In this document: positions 31,609 to 42,260 of the stretch, piece by piece
Layout: the number at the start of each line of letters is the position of its first letter
Position numbering within the stretch: the stretch's first letter is position 1
NCBI GenBank assembly: GCA_038503035.1
Contig: JAVSML010001081.1
Location: 264,000-327,999 of the forward strand
Direction of reading: 5' to 3'
From: Crocodylus rhombifer
Lineage: Eukaryota > Chordata > Crocodylia > Crocodylidae
Length of the DNA stretch: 64,000 nt
Position numbers and translations under genes: made by a program
Notes under the pieces: generated by a model
Database searches by the model: none
What the model was told of the DNA's origin: nothing
What the model saw: the letters and a program-made list of their open reading frames with translations, nothing else

Positions 31609-32500
31609 CCCAGACTACTGCACCTGCCGGCACAGTTTGAGGAGGAGGTAAGCAGTCAACAGTGGTGAAAGATCAGGTTAGGGACTATTTAGAAAAGCTT
31701 GACAAGTACAAATCCATGGGGCCATAGGGGAAGCACCTGAGGGTCCTGAGGAAGTTCGCTGATGGGATTGCATAGCCATTGACCATCACCTTTGAAAACT
31801 CATGGCGATCAGGAGAGGTCCCGGATGATTGGAACAGTGCAAATATAGTGCCCATATTTAAGAAATGGAAAAAGGAGGATCCAGGGAACTAGAGACCAGC
31901 CAGCCTCACTTCAGTCCCTGGAAAAATCATGGAATCCATTTCTAAGCACTTGGAGGACAGGAATGTAATTAGGAACAGTCAGCATGGATTCACCAGGGGC
32001 AAGTCATGACTGACTAACTTGATTGCTTTCTATTATGAGATGTCTGTCTCTGTGGATGTGGGGAGACCAGTGGATGTGGTATACCTTGATTTTAGCAAGG
32101 CTTTTGATACAGTCTCCCACAACATTCTCTCAGGCAAGCTAAGGAAGTACAGGCGGGATGAATGGACTGTAAGGTGGATAGAAAACTGGCTGTATCATCA
32201 GTCTCAGAGAATAGCAATCAATGGCTTGAAGTCTAGGTGGCAGTCGGTATGAAGTGGAGTGCCTCAGGTGTTGATCCTGGGGTTGGGTTTTTTCAATATC
32301 TACCTCAATAACCTGTAAGATGGCATAGAGTGCACCCTCCACAAGTCTGCAGATGACACCAAGCTGTGGGGAGTAGTAGATATGCTGGAGGGTAGAGATA
32401 GCATTCAGAGAGACCTCAAGAATTTGGAGGATTGGACCAAAAAAAATCTCATGAGGTTCAATAAGGACAAGTGCAAAGTCTTGCACTTAGGAAAGAACAA
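31609..32500 (+). mobile_element. CR1 LINE, 3' piece of the split copy
   Basis: It continues the CR1 frame broken at 27714: ORF2 reverse transcriptase with IVYLDF-type core (VVYLDFSKAFDTVSHNIL near 32080) and aagtgcaaagtcttgcactt near 32470. Multiple stops and frameshifts make it non-functional. Confidence 0.85.
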
Positions 32501-32505
32501 TCCCA

Positions 32506-32900
32506 TCAACATTTGCAGATGCCATAAAGATTGGGGGTGAAATAAATAACTAAGTGGAGAGAGAACTGATACAGAGTGATTGGGATCACCTTTTTAAAAT
32601 GGAGGAGCAGAGTTTGTAGGCTATACTTATGAAGGGATGACTTTTGCCTGGAAAGCAGTATCTCTGAAGAAGACTCATAGGAAATGGTAGACGTGAACAT
32701 GAGCTTCCAGTGTGATGCTGTGGCCAAAGGGACAAAATTAATTCTTGGCTGGGAAATCTGGAGCAGAAGAGAAGTTATATAACTTCTATATGTGCCACCA
32801 GTGGAAATGCTAGTGGGACAGCATTCAGTCCTCATAGTTTAAGGAAGACATTGATAAACTGGAGGAGGTTCTGAGACAAGCCATGATACTGAAAGTCTAG
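32506..32900 (+). mobile_element. Probable LINE fragment
   Basis: Phrases such as catttgcagatgccataaag and cagtgtgatgctgtggccaa resemble CR1 ORF2 between the catalytic box and the C-terminal domain, but diverge from the copy to its left. It may be an older CR1 or an L3-like piece. Confidence 0.45.
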
Positions 32901-33023
32901 AAAACATGCCTGAAATTCAGCCAAATACCTATCTATTTAGCTTATCAAACTGAAGGTTAAATAACTACATAGCAAACAGACACTTGGTAATAGTTTCTTC
33001 AATACAGCAGGCAAAAGCATTGG

Positions 33024-33800
33024 ATGTTGAAAATAAGAAAAAAAATAACAGACAAGTACGAAAGCACAAAAATGTAACAGCGAGGGTAATGAAGGACTGG
33101 AAAGACTCAGAAGTGGTCTGATTCTCTATCATTTGCAATTTTTAAATGAAGATTGGCTGCTTTTCTAAAAAGATATCTTCTGGTTGAACCAACAATTAAA
33201 TGGAAGTCCTGCGACATTTGTTTTGGAGATTATCAGACTGAACTGTTGCCTGTTATCTAATCTGGCTCTACAATCTATAAAGCCTGGCATGGTCTATATG
33301 AACTATATAGCTGTTCAAAAATGAAGAGGAAAAAATAAAAAAAATGCACTGTATTTTTCTTTTCAAATAATTTGTTTGAATATTTCAAATTTATTTTTCT
33401 TTTAGCATTGTTCGGGGGAGGGGGGCTCCCTCCCATGCTACGTGATCTTTAAAGAAAAAACCTAGAAAAAAATTACAAAGCTTCAAGACAAAAAAAATTC
33501 CCTTCACAATGAATTTTTATTATCTCTTATTTTCACTTTTTTCTTTCTTTTGCTTTAGTCCAGCAAGAGAGCAATCATTTTACCAGATCATGGATTCTGT
33601 AACAGCTATTTCAAATTAAAATTTACTTTGGAAAAACTGGTATTTTGAAAGTGAAAAGGCAAAAATTTAAAAAATATTTATGGTAAATAGTAGATAAAAA
33701 TTTGGACCACCAGTTTTGTAAAAATGGATCTCTTAAAAGTAAAAAACCAAAGGGAATAAAATAAGTTAATACTTGCATAGAACATGTTTATATGCTGGTA
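33024..33800. repeat. Direct duplication, copy 1 (0.77 kb)
   Basis: Matches 36308-36355 plus 37641-38361 in the same orientation over about 0.75 kb, from aataagaaaaaaa to tatatgctgg. No coding signal. Confidence 0.85.
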
Positions 33801-34054
33801 ATGATATAGACCTTTATAACAGCTTAGCAAAAAAGGCAAAAAAATTGACTTATTTAAAAGAAATCAGTGTAAAAAGGGGCATACTTAGTGACTTTTTTGT
33901 TAAAAATTTCAATCTACCCAAATGGCCCGCCTTTTAGATAGAGGCATTTCTCAACTTACAACATTTTGAATTAAAATGTTTCGTACTTACAACGTTTATA
34001 AATTGACACCATGTTTCAACTTTCTGACATCAGTTTCGACATTACAACACTCAA

Positions 34055-34720
34055 TCCATAGTTTCATAGTTGGTAGGGTCAGAATGGATCTGAGCAGATC
34101 ATCAAGTCTGACCCCCCTGCCTTGGGCACGAAAGGATGCTGGGGTCAACAACCCTGGCTAGGTGTCTATCTAGTCTCCTTTTGAAGATCCCCAAGGTAAG
34201 AGCCAGCACTACTTCCCTTGGAAGTTGATTCCAGATCCTAGCCACCCTGACTGTGGAGTAGCACCTCCTGATATCTAGCCTGAATCTACTGTCCGTCAAC
34301 TTATGACCGTTGTTCCTTGTTACTCCCAGTAGTGCTTGTGGGAACAGGGACTCTCCCATTGCCTGCTGGTCTCCCTTGGCCAGTTTATAGGCAGTCACCA
34401 GATCCCCCCTCAGCCTTCTCTTGTGGAGGCTGAACAGATTCAGATCCTGTAGCCTCTCCTCGTAGGGCCTGCCCTGCTGCCCCCTGATCATGTGAGTGGG
34501 TTCCTCTGGACCCTCTCCACGTTGTCCACATCCCTCCTGAAGTGCGGCACCCAGAACTGGATGCAGTACTCCAACTGGGGCCTGACCAGTGCTGCATAGA
34601 GGGGGAGGATCACCTCCTTGGACCTGCTCGAGATGCATCTGTGGATGCCTGACAAGGTGCAATTAGCCTTTCTGACTGCATCCCCACTGACTGATCCAAT
34701 GCAATGCCACACCAGTGAAC
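34055..34720 (-). mobile_element. CR1 LINE 3' end
   Basis: The minus strand encodes the C-terminal part of ORF2 (ALVRPQLEYCIQFWVPHF, then NGHKLTDSRFRLDIRR) and the 3'UTR. There are frameshifts around 34490-34600. Inserted in the Tigger-like element. Confidence 0.9.
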
Positions 34721-34904
34721 AAGTTCACTGTGTCACCCATCTCCCTGGAGAATATCTATCCAAACCTCCTCGGACACTCTCTTTAAGAAAGTAGACGAGA
34801 CTCCAGAAAAACCTGTAGCCAAGACTCCTGAGAAGACTCCAACCAAGAACCCTTCAAAAAGTCCAACCAAGAGCCCTTCAAAAAGTCCAGCAAGGTCACC
34901 TTAA
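34719..34904 (+). pseudogene. ATG-less K(S/T)P-repeat frame in Tigger-like element
   Basis: Open from 34719 to TAA at 34902-34904, with no Met. The last 35 residues are a basic Pro-rich repeat (TPEKTPTKNPSKSPTKSPSK), built on a 24-bp tandem DNA unit (34839-34862 and 34863-34886). It may be the decayed C-terminal end of the element's own protein. No family assigned. Confidence 0.35.
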
Positions 34905-35159
34905 AGAAGACCTTCCAAATCAATATGATTGCTATTTACAATATAAATACATTAATGTAGCTATATTACTCATCTATCATTGACTGAATACAGAATTCCT
35001 GGTTATTTTTTACAAAAATAGGGTATCAGGACTTGGTTCAGGAACCAATCCCCCATTATAACATTGTTTCCTATGAGAAAATGGGTTCCAAGTTACAACG
35101 TTTCTACTTAAGATGTGGTTTTCAGGAACCAATTGTGTCATAAGTCCAAGGACTGCCTG

Positions 35160-36258
35160 TGTCCCTAGACCCCACTAGAAAATCTCATGAACTCTATTAG
35201 AACTCTTTAGATAGACTTTGGTTTTTACTTCTCACTGTTAGTACATTTTTATTATTTTTATATCAGTGGTTCAGGACCCAGCAGACCAATAGAACCACTA
35301 TGATTTTCCAAATCTTCATTACCAAATGTAACTCTCACAAGTGGAAGAATCCAGACAGGGAGAATGTTTTCTACACCTTTCATAATCAGCATGAAGCACC
35401 TGGAAGATCTGAAGCTACCCACAGTTTTTACTTTCTCCCTGTTGTAAGGCCCTATGGAGAACCTACTTTGGGCATGGCAGGCACTTCAGGCAATTCTAAG
35501 TCAGCACCAAAAGGGGAGACTGACCTGACCAATCAGCTCTCATGCCTACTACTATCACAATGGAATTATGGAATTCCATTATGGAAGGCCCCATTAGAAA
35601 AATCTGTAAATTGACTATTATGCACTTCCCATAACTAACTGTCCTGACACTTTCACTATAATTTTTTTCCTTTTTCAAATAGATGTGCAAATCCTGTTCT
35701 CCTTCCCCCAAAGGCAGCCTTCTAAACCAAATCCTGCTGTGAACTGCTATACTCTGTTTTATATTTGCCTCTAATCCATAAGTGTCCTCTTACTCTTTAT
35801 TATTGTTGCTATTTCTTACTGATCTGATTAATTTGTTAATTTACATAAGCAAAGACAATGTACAATGTGCAATAAAAAAACATTTAATGAGTAAATATAA
35901 ACTAAGATGTCAACTGATTTGTCAACATTTTTTACATTGGAAATGCTGAATCACCACTCTTAAGATTACAGAAACCTTTGTATGGGTTTGAGAAATTGCA
36001 CCAACGTTGCTGCATACTTCCTGTACTGACAGTTAAGCGGTATATCTTATTCCTGATTTTACCATAGGGTTAGAAGAGTGGCATCACACAAAAGCTGTCA
36101 GTTTTTCAGAACTGAGAGTGGTAGTAGGAAATAATTTCCCTGTTATTGTCTGAAAAGCTAATGCAGCTTTATGGCAAAACAATTCTGTTACAGATTTTGA
36201 GTGATCCAAACCTGCCATAGAAAAAAAATCTCACTGTTTATACAGGAAAGATTTAAGG
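35160..36258. other. No gene recognised
   Basis: A/T-rich unassigned DNA. A 104-codon plus-strand frame (35300-35614) has no family features. Confidence 0.5.
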
Positions 36259-38392
36259 AATACTGCAAATACTGAGGTTATATAGAGATAGATAGATAGA
36301 TAGATAGATAAGAAAAAAATATAACAGACAAGGACAAAAGTGAAAATACGGACACAGATATTTTTGGGCTGGAAGGGACCCTGGAGGATCATTGAGTCCA
36401 GCCCCCTGCACCAGGGGCAGGAAGTCAGCAGGGATCATAGGATCCCAGCAACATAAGCATCCAAATGTGTCTTGAAGGTGTTCAAAGTGGGTGCTTGAAC
36501 CGCCTCCAGCAACAGTCTATTCCAAACCTTGGGGGCTCAGACAGTGAAGAAGTTCTTTCTTATGTCCAGCCTGAATCGGTCACAGTGGAGTTTGGGAACA
36601 TTCAATCTTGTCATTCCTTGGAGGGCTCTGGTGAACAGATGTTCCTCCAGATCCTGATGAGCACCCCTGATAAACTTATAGGGGCCACCAGATCACCCCT
36701 GAGCCTGCGCTTTTCCAGGCTGAAGAGCCCCATTGCGCTCAGCCTCTCATCATAAGGTCTGTTTTCCTGACCTCTGATCATGCGTGTGGCTCTCCTCTGC
36801 ACCCTCTCAAGTTTCTCCACATCCCTTTTGAATTGTGGAGCCCAAAACTGGATGCAGTACTCCAGCTGCGGCCTCACCAAGGCTGAGTACAGTGGGAGAA
36901 TGATGTCCCAGGATCTGCTTGAAAAGCATCTATGGATGCAAGCCAGCGATTTGCTCACTTTACTAGCTGCAGCATCGCATTGCAGGCTCATCTTGTGGTC
37001 AACCATGACCCCCAAGTCCCTTTCATCTGTAGTGCTAGGCAGCGTAGCACTGCCGAGCCTATAAGCATGGTACAGGTTTTTCCTCCCAAGGTGGAGAACC
37101 TCACATTTTTTGGTGTTGAACACCATCAGGTTCTTGTCCACCCATTTCATGAATCTTTCCAGATCTGCCTGGATCACCCGCCTGTCCTCAGGTGTGGATG
37201 CTTTACCTCGGAGTTTGGTGTCATTGGCGAACTCGGCCAGTCCGCTTCTGACACCAATGTCTACATCATTGATGAAGATGTTAAACAGTATAGGCCCTAG
37301 GACAGAGACTTGTGGGACTCCACTGGTCACAGCGCACCAAGACGATTGGCTCCCGTTGACCACCACCCTCTGGGTCCTGCCGTGGAGCCAGTTCCCCAGC
37401 CAGCGGATCATGGGGACATCAAGGCCGCAGTTAGCCAGTTTAGCCAAGAGGTGATCATGGGATACCAGATCGAAGGCTTTTTTAAAGTCGAGGTATACAA
37501 TGTCGATCTCTTCCCCCTTGTCAAGGTGATAAGTCACCTGGTCATAAAAGGAAATGAGATTGGTCAAGCAAGACCTACCCACAACAAACCCGTGCTGGGT
37601 ATCCCTCAGGATGTTGCCTTCAGCTAGTCTGTTAAGGATGACTATGTAACAGCAAAAGTAATGAAGGACTGGAAAGACTCAGAAGTGGTCTGATTCTCTA
37701 TCACCTGCAATTTTTAAATGAAGATTGGCTGCTTTTCTAAAAAGATATGTTCTGGTTGAACCAGCAATTAAATGGAAGTCCTGTGACATTTGTTTTGGAG
37801 ATTATCAGACTGAACTGTTGCCTAATCTAATCTAGCTCTACAATCTATAAAGCCTGGCATGGTCTATATGATCTATATAGCTGTTCAAAAATGAAGGGGA
37901 AAAAATAAAAAAAATGCACTGTATTTTTCTTTTCAAATAATTTGTTTGAATATTTCAAATTTATTTTTCATTTAGCTTGTTCGGGGGGGGATCTCCCACA
38001 CTACCTGATCTTAAAAAAAACCTAGAAAAAAATTACAAAGCTATAAGACAAAAATTTCCCTTCACCATGGATTTTAGTTCAGCAGGAGATCAATCATCTT
38101 ACCAGATCATGGATTCTTTAATCCAGATCATGGATTAAAGAATCCAGATTATGGATGCTTCAATAGCTATTTCAAATTAAAATTTCCTTTAGAAAAACTG
38201 GCATTTTGAAAGTGAAACAGCAAAAATTAAAAAAATATTGATGGTAAATACTAGATAAAAGTTTGGACCACCAGTTTTGTAAAAATGGATCTCTTAAAAG
38301 TGAAAAACCAAAGGTAGTAAAATCAGTTAAGACTTGTATAGAATATTTTATATGCTGGGATATATCTATCTATCCTCAGTATTTGCAGTATT
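36259..38392. repeat. Direct duplication, copy 2, with inverted 19-bp flanks
   Basis: AATACTGCAAATACTGAGG at 36259-36277 is perfectly inverted at 38374-38392, with GATA/TATC tracts just inside. Between them lies copy 2 of the 33024-33800 segment (36308-36355 and 37641-38361), split by a CR1. Copy 1 lacks these flanks. Confidence 0.8.
36356..37640 (-). mobile_element. CR1 LINE, RT domain to 3' end
   Basis: 5'-truncated CR1 of about 1.3 kb, with the 3' tail near 36360. A 323-codon frame (37582-36611) covers the reverse transcriptase from IDIVYLDFKKAFD on; the catalytic FADD box reads FANDTKL, so one metal-binding Asp is Asn. The C-terminal region (LVRPQLEYCIQFWAPQFKRD) is well kept, then the frame breaks near 36620. 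This is the best-preserved CR1 in the window, but it is dead. Confidence 0.92.
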
Positions 38393-38526
38393 TCTTGATT
38401 CAAATTTCTCAGGTGCAGTCACACAATTCCATGGATACATTATTGCAACATTCCTGGTTTTCTAAAATGCACCTTTGGACAATTTTACATAAAACTGTCT
38501 TATTTAAAAACGTACAAACTTGCCTC

Positions 38527-38576
38527 AGATATATATATAGAGAGAGAGATACATATCTCTCTCTCTATATATATCT
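38527..38576. repeat. AT/GA palindrome
   Basis: (AT)n(AG)n followed, after a 4-base centre, by its reverse complement (CT)n(AT)n. A near-perfect inverted repeat with arms of about 22 bp. Confidence 0.9.
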
Positions 38577-39290
38577 CCGTAGTTGGCAGCAGCTACCCAG
38601 AGTTGAGGCTAGTCGCAGCCGGGAGTCTGCAAATAGCTGCAAGCGTGCCTTGGAGCAGGCGGTTGTGGGGGAGCAGGGAGGTCTGAGGCAGCACTACCCT
38701 GGTTTCTCCCTCGCTTCTGGCACAGAGCTGATGGTGGGGCTCTGGAGCCCAGCAGGCTGCAAACAGCTGCTCCGGGCTCCACAGCTCCGGCATCAGCTCC
38801 ATGCTGGTGGTGACTGCACGTGCACCTCAGAGCAGACAGCAGGGATGGGGCCTGGCCCTGAGGCAGCGCAGCCCTCCTGCTGTCCACTCCAAGGTGCATG
38901 CACAGTCAACTCCAGCATGGAGCTGATGCTGGGGCTGTGGAGCCCAACACAGCTGTTTGCAGCTTGCCTGCTGCATCCAGCCCCGGCTCTAGGTAGCTGC
39001 TCCCAACCAGGGAGCTTGGGCTGCTTGCAGCAGGACTTGCAGCTTCCCAGTGGCCTGCTGGGAGCAGCTGGGGCTCCGTGGTTGGCAGCAGCTATCCAGA
39101 GCTGGGGCTGGTGGTGGCATGCTGAACAAAACAGCCTTGCATGCCATGTTCAGCATGCATGCTGGGGGTTGCTGACTCCTGCTCCAGAAAAATAGGGGTG
39201 GATGTGTAGATGGTGACACTTTATTGCAGAGCTAATTAGTCAATTCTGTAGTAAAGCGTCTTGTGTAGATGCACCCACTTAGTTTTCTCA
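38577..39290. mobile_element. GC-rich repeat ending in a GGGTGCATCTACA terminus
   Basis: A GC-rich block with internal near-repeats (cagcagctacccagagttg near 38586, cagcagctatccagagctg near 39085) ends at 39283 with a terminus that on the minus strand reads GGGTGCATCTACACAAGAC, like the MITE ends at 54.7-55.4 kb. The left terminus is not found. The 310-codon frame across it is chance. Confidence 0.45.
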
Positions 39291-39506
39291 TGCATACATC
39301 TGCATGGATACATTAAAATATTTTTTAAATAACAAAGAAACATAAGTGCCATTTACTAGATCAGACCATAGGCCCACCTTGCCCAGTATCCTGTGTCACA
39401 CACAGACAGAGAATGAATGCTGAAAGGAAGAGTGAACAGAGTATGACCAGGGTTTTTTTCCACTGTTCCTTTCTCAATTGCAGCCTCTAGCAGTTACGGA
39501 CTATGA

Positions 39507-40503
39507 CAGGGGTGGGCAAAATTTGGCTCTCAATCTGGATCTGGCCTGCCAAGAGATTCTGTCCAGCCTGCAGCACATCACTAAGCCCTGCCCAGCCCAG
39601 CCCAGACACGGACAGCAGCCCAGGCTGTGGCATGAGCAGCCAGTTCCGTTGCCTCTGGGCATGCAGCAGGGCAGGGGCAGCATGGCAGCTGGACCCGCTT
39701 CCCAGCAGCAATAGCTTCTTCCTGCTGCCACTGCCTGTCCCTGCCACCACTACTGTTGGAGCTACTACTGCCCTCCACTGCTGCCACTGCCCAGGCACCC
39801 TGGCCTGTCTACCCTGCATCCAGTGCTAGGGGTGTGGGACAGATCTGGCAGGCGGGGTCTCTATGGAGACCAGACCAGGACCCACATGGGCAGAATATGT
39901 AGCCAGGCAAATGGCATGGGGTTGTGGGATTGTGGGGAGGCAAGGAGCAGCATCCAGGAGCAGGTCAGGCAAGCGGGGCTGGGATCTTGGTGTAGTGACA
40001 TGGGCCTGGGCCCGGGGCAGAGACACAATACACTCCCCGCACACTACAGTCCTAGCCCTGTCCCGCCTGCCCATTCCACTCCCAGGCGCCACTCCTTGCC
40101 TGCCTGTAGCCCCATCCCATCTGCCTGGCCACATGCCCTGCCTGCGCAGGTCTATGGAGACCCTGAGATCGCAGGGAGGTGACAACTTGGAGCTAGGGCC
40201 TGGGGCAGAGCTGCAACCCACTTCCCTGATGCCCCTACTCACGGAACCGGTGCCCATTTGCAGGGACATGCGGGGAGCAGATCACAGCTCTGCCTTGGGC
40301 TCCAGTCCTACACTGTCACCACCCTGTGATCTGGCTCCCCACCCACCCATGGCCCCATCCTATCTACCTGTACTAGCACAGGGCACAGCCACTTAGAGAG
40401 TTTTGGTGAGCTGTTGCAGGTGGGGGAGGGTGCTGGCCCAGCCCATGACAGCTCACCAAAACTCCTTAAGTGGCCCTCCAGCCCAAATAATTGCCAATCC
40501 CTG
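39507..40503. mobile_element. hAT-type element, CAGGGGTGGGC family, 997 bp
   Basis: The left end is CAGGGGTGGGCAAAATTTGG; the minus-strand right end is CAGGGATTGGCAATTATT. The flanks GACTATGA (39499-39506) and GTCTAGGA (40504-40511) match at 6 of 8. The GC-rich interior lacks transposase; frames such as 39826-40269 are chance. Confidence 0.8.
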
Positions 40504-40514
40504 GTCTAGGAAGT

Positions 40515-42260
40515 TCTTAATCAGAGGCTGTATCCCTAACTCCCATGCTCAATAGCTACTGATGCCCCTTTCTTCCAAGAATTTGTCCAACCCCTTTTTC
40601 AATCTGGCTAAACTGTCAGCTTCCACAACTCACTCCGGTGGCAATGAGTTCCAAAACTGAATAACACACTGTGTGAAAAGGAACTTCCTTTTGTTAGTTT
40701 TAAACTTATTACCTTCTAGTTTTGTTTTGTGACTCCTAGTTCTTGTATTGTGAGAGAGTAAATAATAAATCCCTACCTACTTTCTCTTCACCATTTAATA
40801 TTTTGTAAACCTTTATCATGCCCCGCCCCTCTTCAAGTGTCTCTTTTCTAAACTGAATAGGTCTAGCTTCTTTATTCTCTCTTCATACAGAAGCCCTTCC
40901 ATACCACTACTCATCCTTGTTGCCCTTCTCTGGACCTTCTGGAGTTCTTCTATATCCTTTTTGAGGTGTGGGGACCAGCACTGGGCACAGTATTCAAGGT
41001 ATGAACACACCATGGATTTATAAAGGGGCATGATGATACCTACAGTTTTCTTGATAATTCCCTTCTTAATAATCCCTAACTTTTGTTTGCCTTTTTGATG
41101 GCTGCTGAGCACTTAGCTGATGTTTTTTAGCAAACTGTCCACCATGACAGCTAACGTAGAGTCTATCAGAGTGTTGGTGTTGTTTTTGCCCATATGCATC
41201 CTGTTACACTTATCTACACTAAATTTAATCTGCCATTTAGTTGCCCATTTGCTCAACAGTGCCAGTTCTTGTGTGTAGCTCCTTACAGTCTGCCTTGGTC
41301 TTTACCATTTTGAAGTGTTTTGTCATCTGCAAATTTGGCTATTTTGCTGCTCACCTCCTTTTCCAAATCACTTATGAATATGTTGAACAGCACTAGTTCC
41401 AACCCAAAACCTCAGGGAATCCTGATGTTTATGTCTTTCCATCCTGAAAACTGGCCATTATACTCCTCTTTCTAATTCAATTTCTAATCCACTAGTGGAT
41501 GTTCCCTGTAATCCCATGACTACCTAATTTAGTTAAGAGCCTCTGATGAAGGACTTTGGCAAAGGCTTTGTGGAACTCCAAATATACTATGTCAACTGGA
41601 TTGTCCTGACCCACCTGCTTATGGATAACCTTAAAGAACTCCAGTAGGTTGGTGAGGTATGATTTCCCTTTGACAAAGCCATGTTAATTAATTCCTCCCC
41701 AGTAAGCTATATTTATCCATGTGCTGAACATTTATTTTTTTTTATTATTGTTTCTTTCAGTTTTCCAGGAACAGAAGTTAGGCTTACTGGCCTGTAGTTC
41801 CCTGCATTTCCTCTAGAGCCTTTTTTAAATATGGGAGTCACACTGGCAACCCTCCAGTCCTCTGGTACCAAGGCTGTTTTTTAGTGGTAGATTGCATACT
41901 ACAATTAAGAGGTCAACAATTTGTAATCTGAGCTCATTCAAGATGAATGCGAACAGGTCCTGGTTATTTGCTGCTGTTTAGTTTATCAATTTCCTCAATG
42001 ACCTCATCTCCTGAAACTTTGATTTGAATCAGCTTCACTGACTTGTTCCTAGAGAGGAATGGATCTGGTTATGGAATTTTCCTAACATCTTCCACAGTGA
42101 AGACAGATGCAAAGAATGCATTTAGTTTTTGGGCAATGCCATCCTTTAGCGCCCCTTTTACATCCTGATCATCCAAAGGCCCAACTGACTCCCAGGCAGG
42201 TCTTTAGCTCCTAATGTACTTAAAGCACATATTTATTTTTTGTGGACATCCCGCTTCTTA
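40515..42260 (-). mobile_element. Long diverged CR1/L3-like LINE
   Basis: The minus strand carries about 1.7 kb of ORF2 reverse transcriptase to 3' end with many frame breaks. The clearest frame, 41112-40816, reads GIIMPLYKSMVCSYLEYCAQ and then LQKVQRRATRM, the CR1-group C-terminal region. It diverges clearly from the other CR1 copies and lacks their tail, so it is an older subfamily. Confidence 0.85.

Larger units (their letters stand above)
33941..35159. mobile_element. Tigger-like element split by a CR1
   Basis: The minus-strand right end reads CAGGCAGTCCTTGGACTTAT and the left end reads GAGGCATTTCTCAACTTACA, the pogo/Tigger pattern. TA precedes the left end. Typical phrases (ggaaccaat, cttacaacg) occur near both ends. 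The CR1 at 34055-34720 interrupts it. A short frame rich in K-S/T-P lies in its right half. Confidence 0.65.

Noticed and set aside
36611..37582. 323-codon minus-strand frame as a host gene
   Set aside because: It is the CR1 reverse transcriptase, 5'-truncated and with a mutated catalytic box.
38263..39195. 310-codon plus-strand frame
   Set aside because: It starts in the duplicated A/T-rich repeat, crosses an AT/GA palindrome and ends in a GC-rich repeat; composition changes abruptly and no domain is visible.
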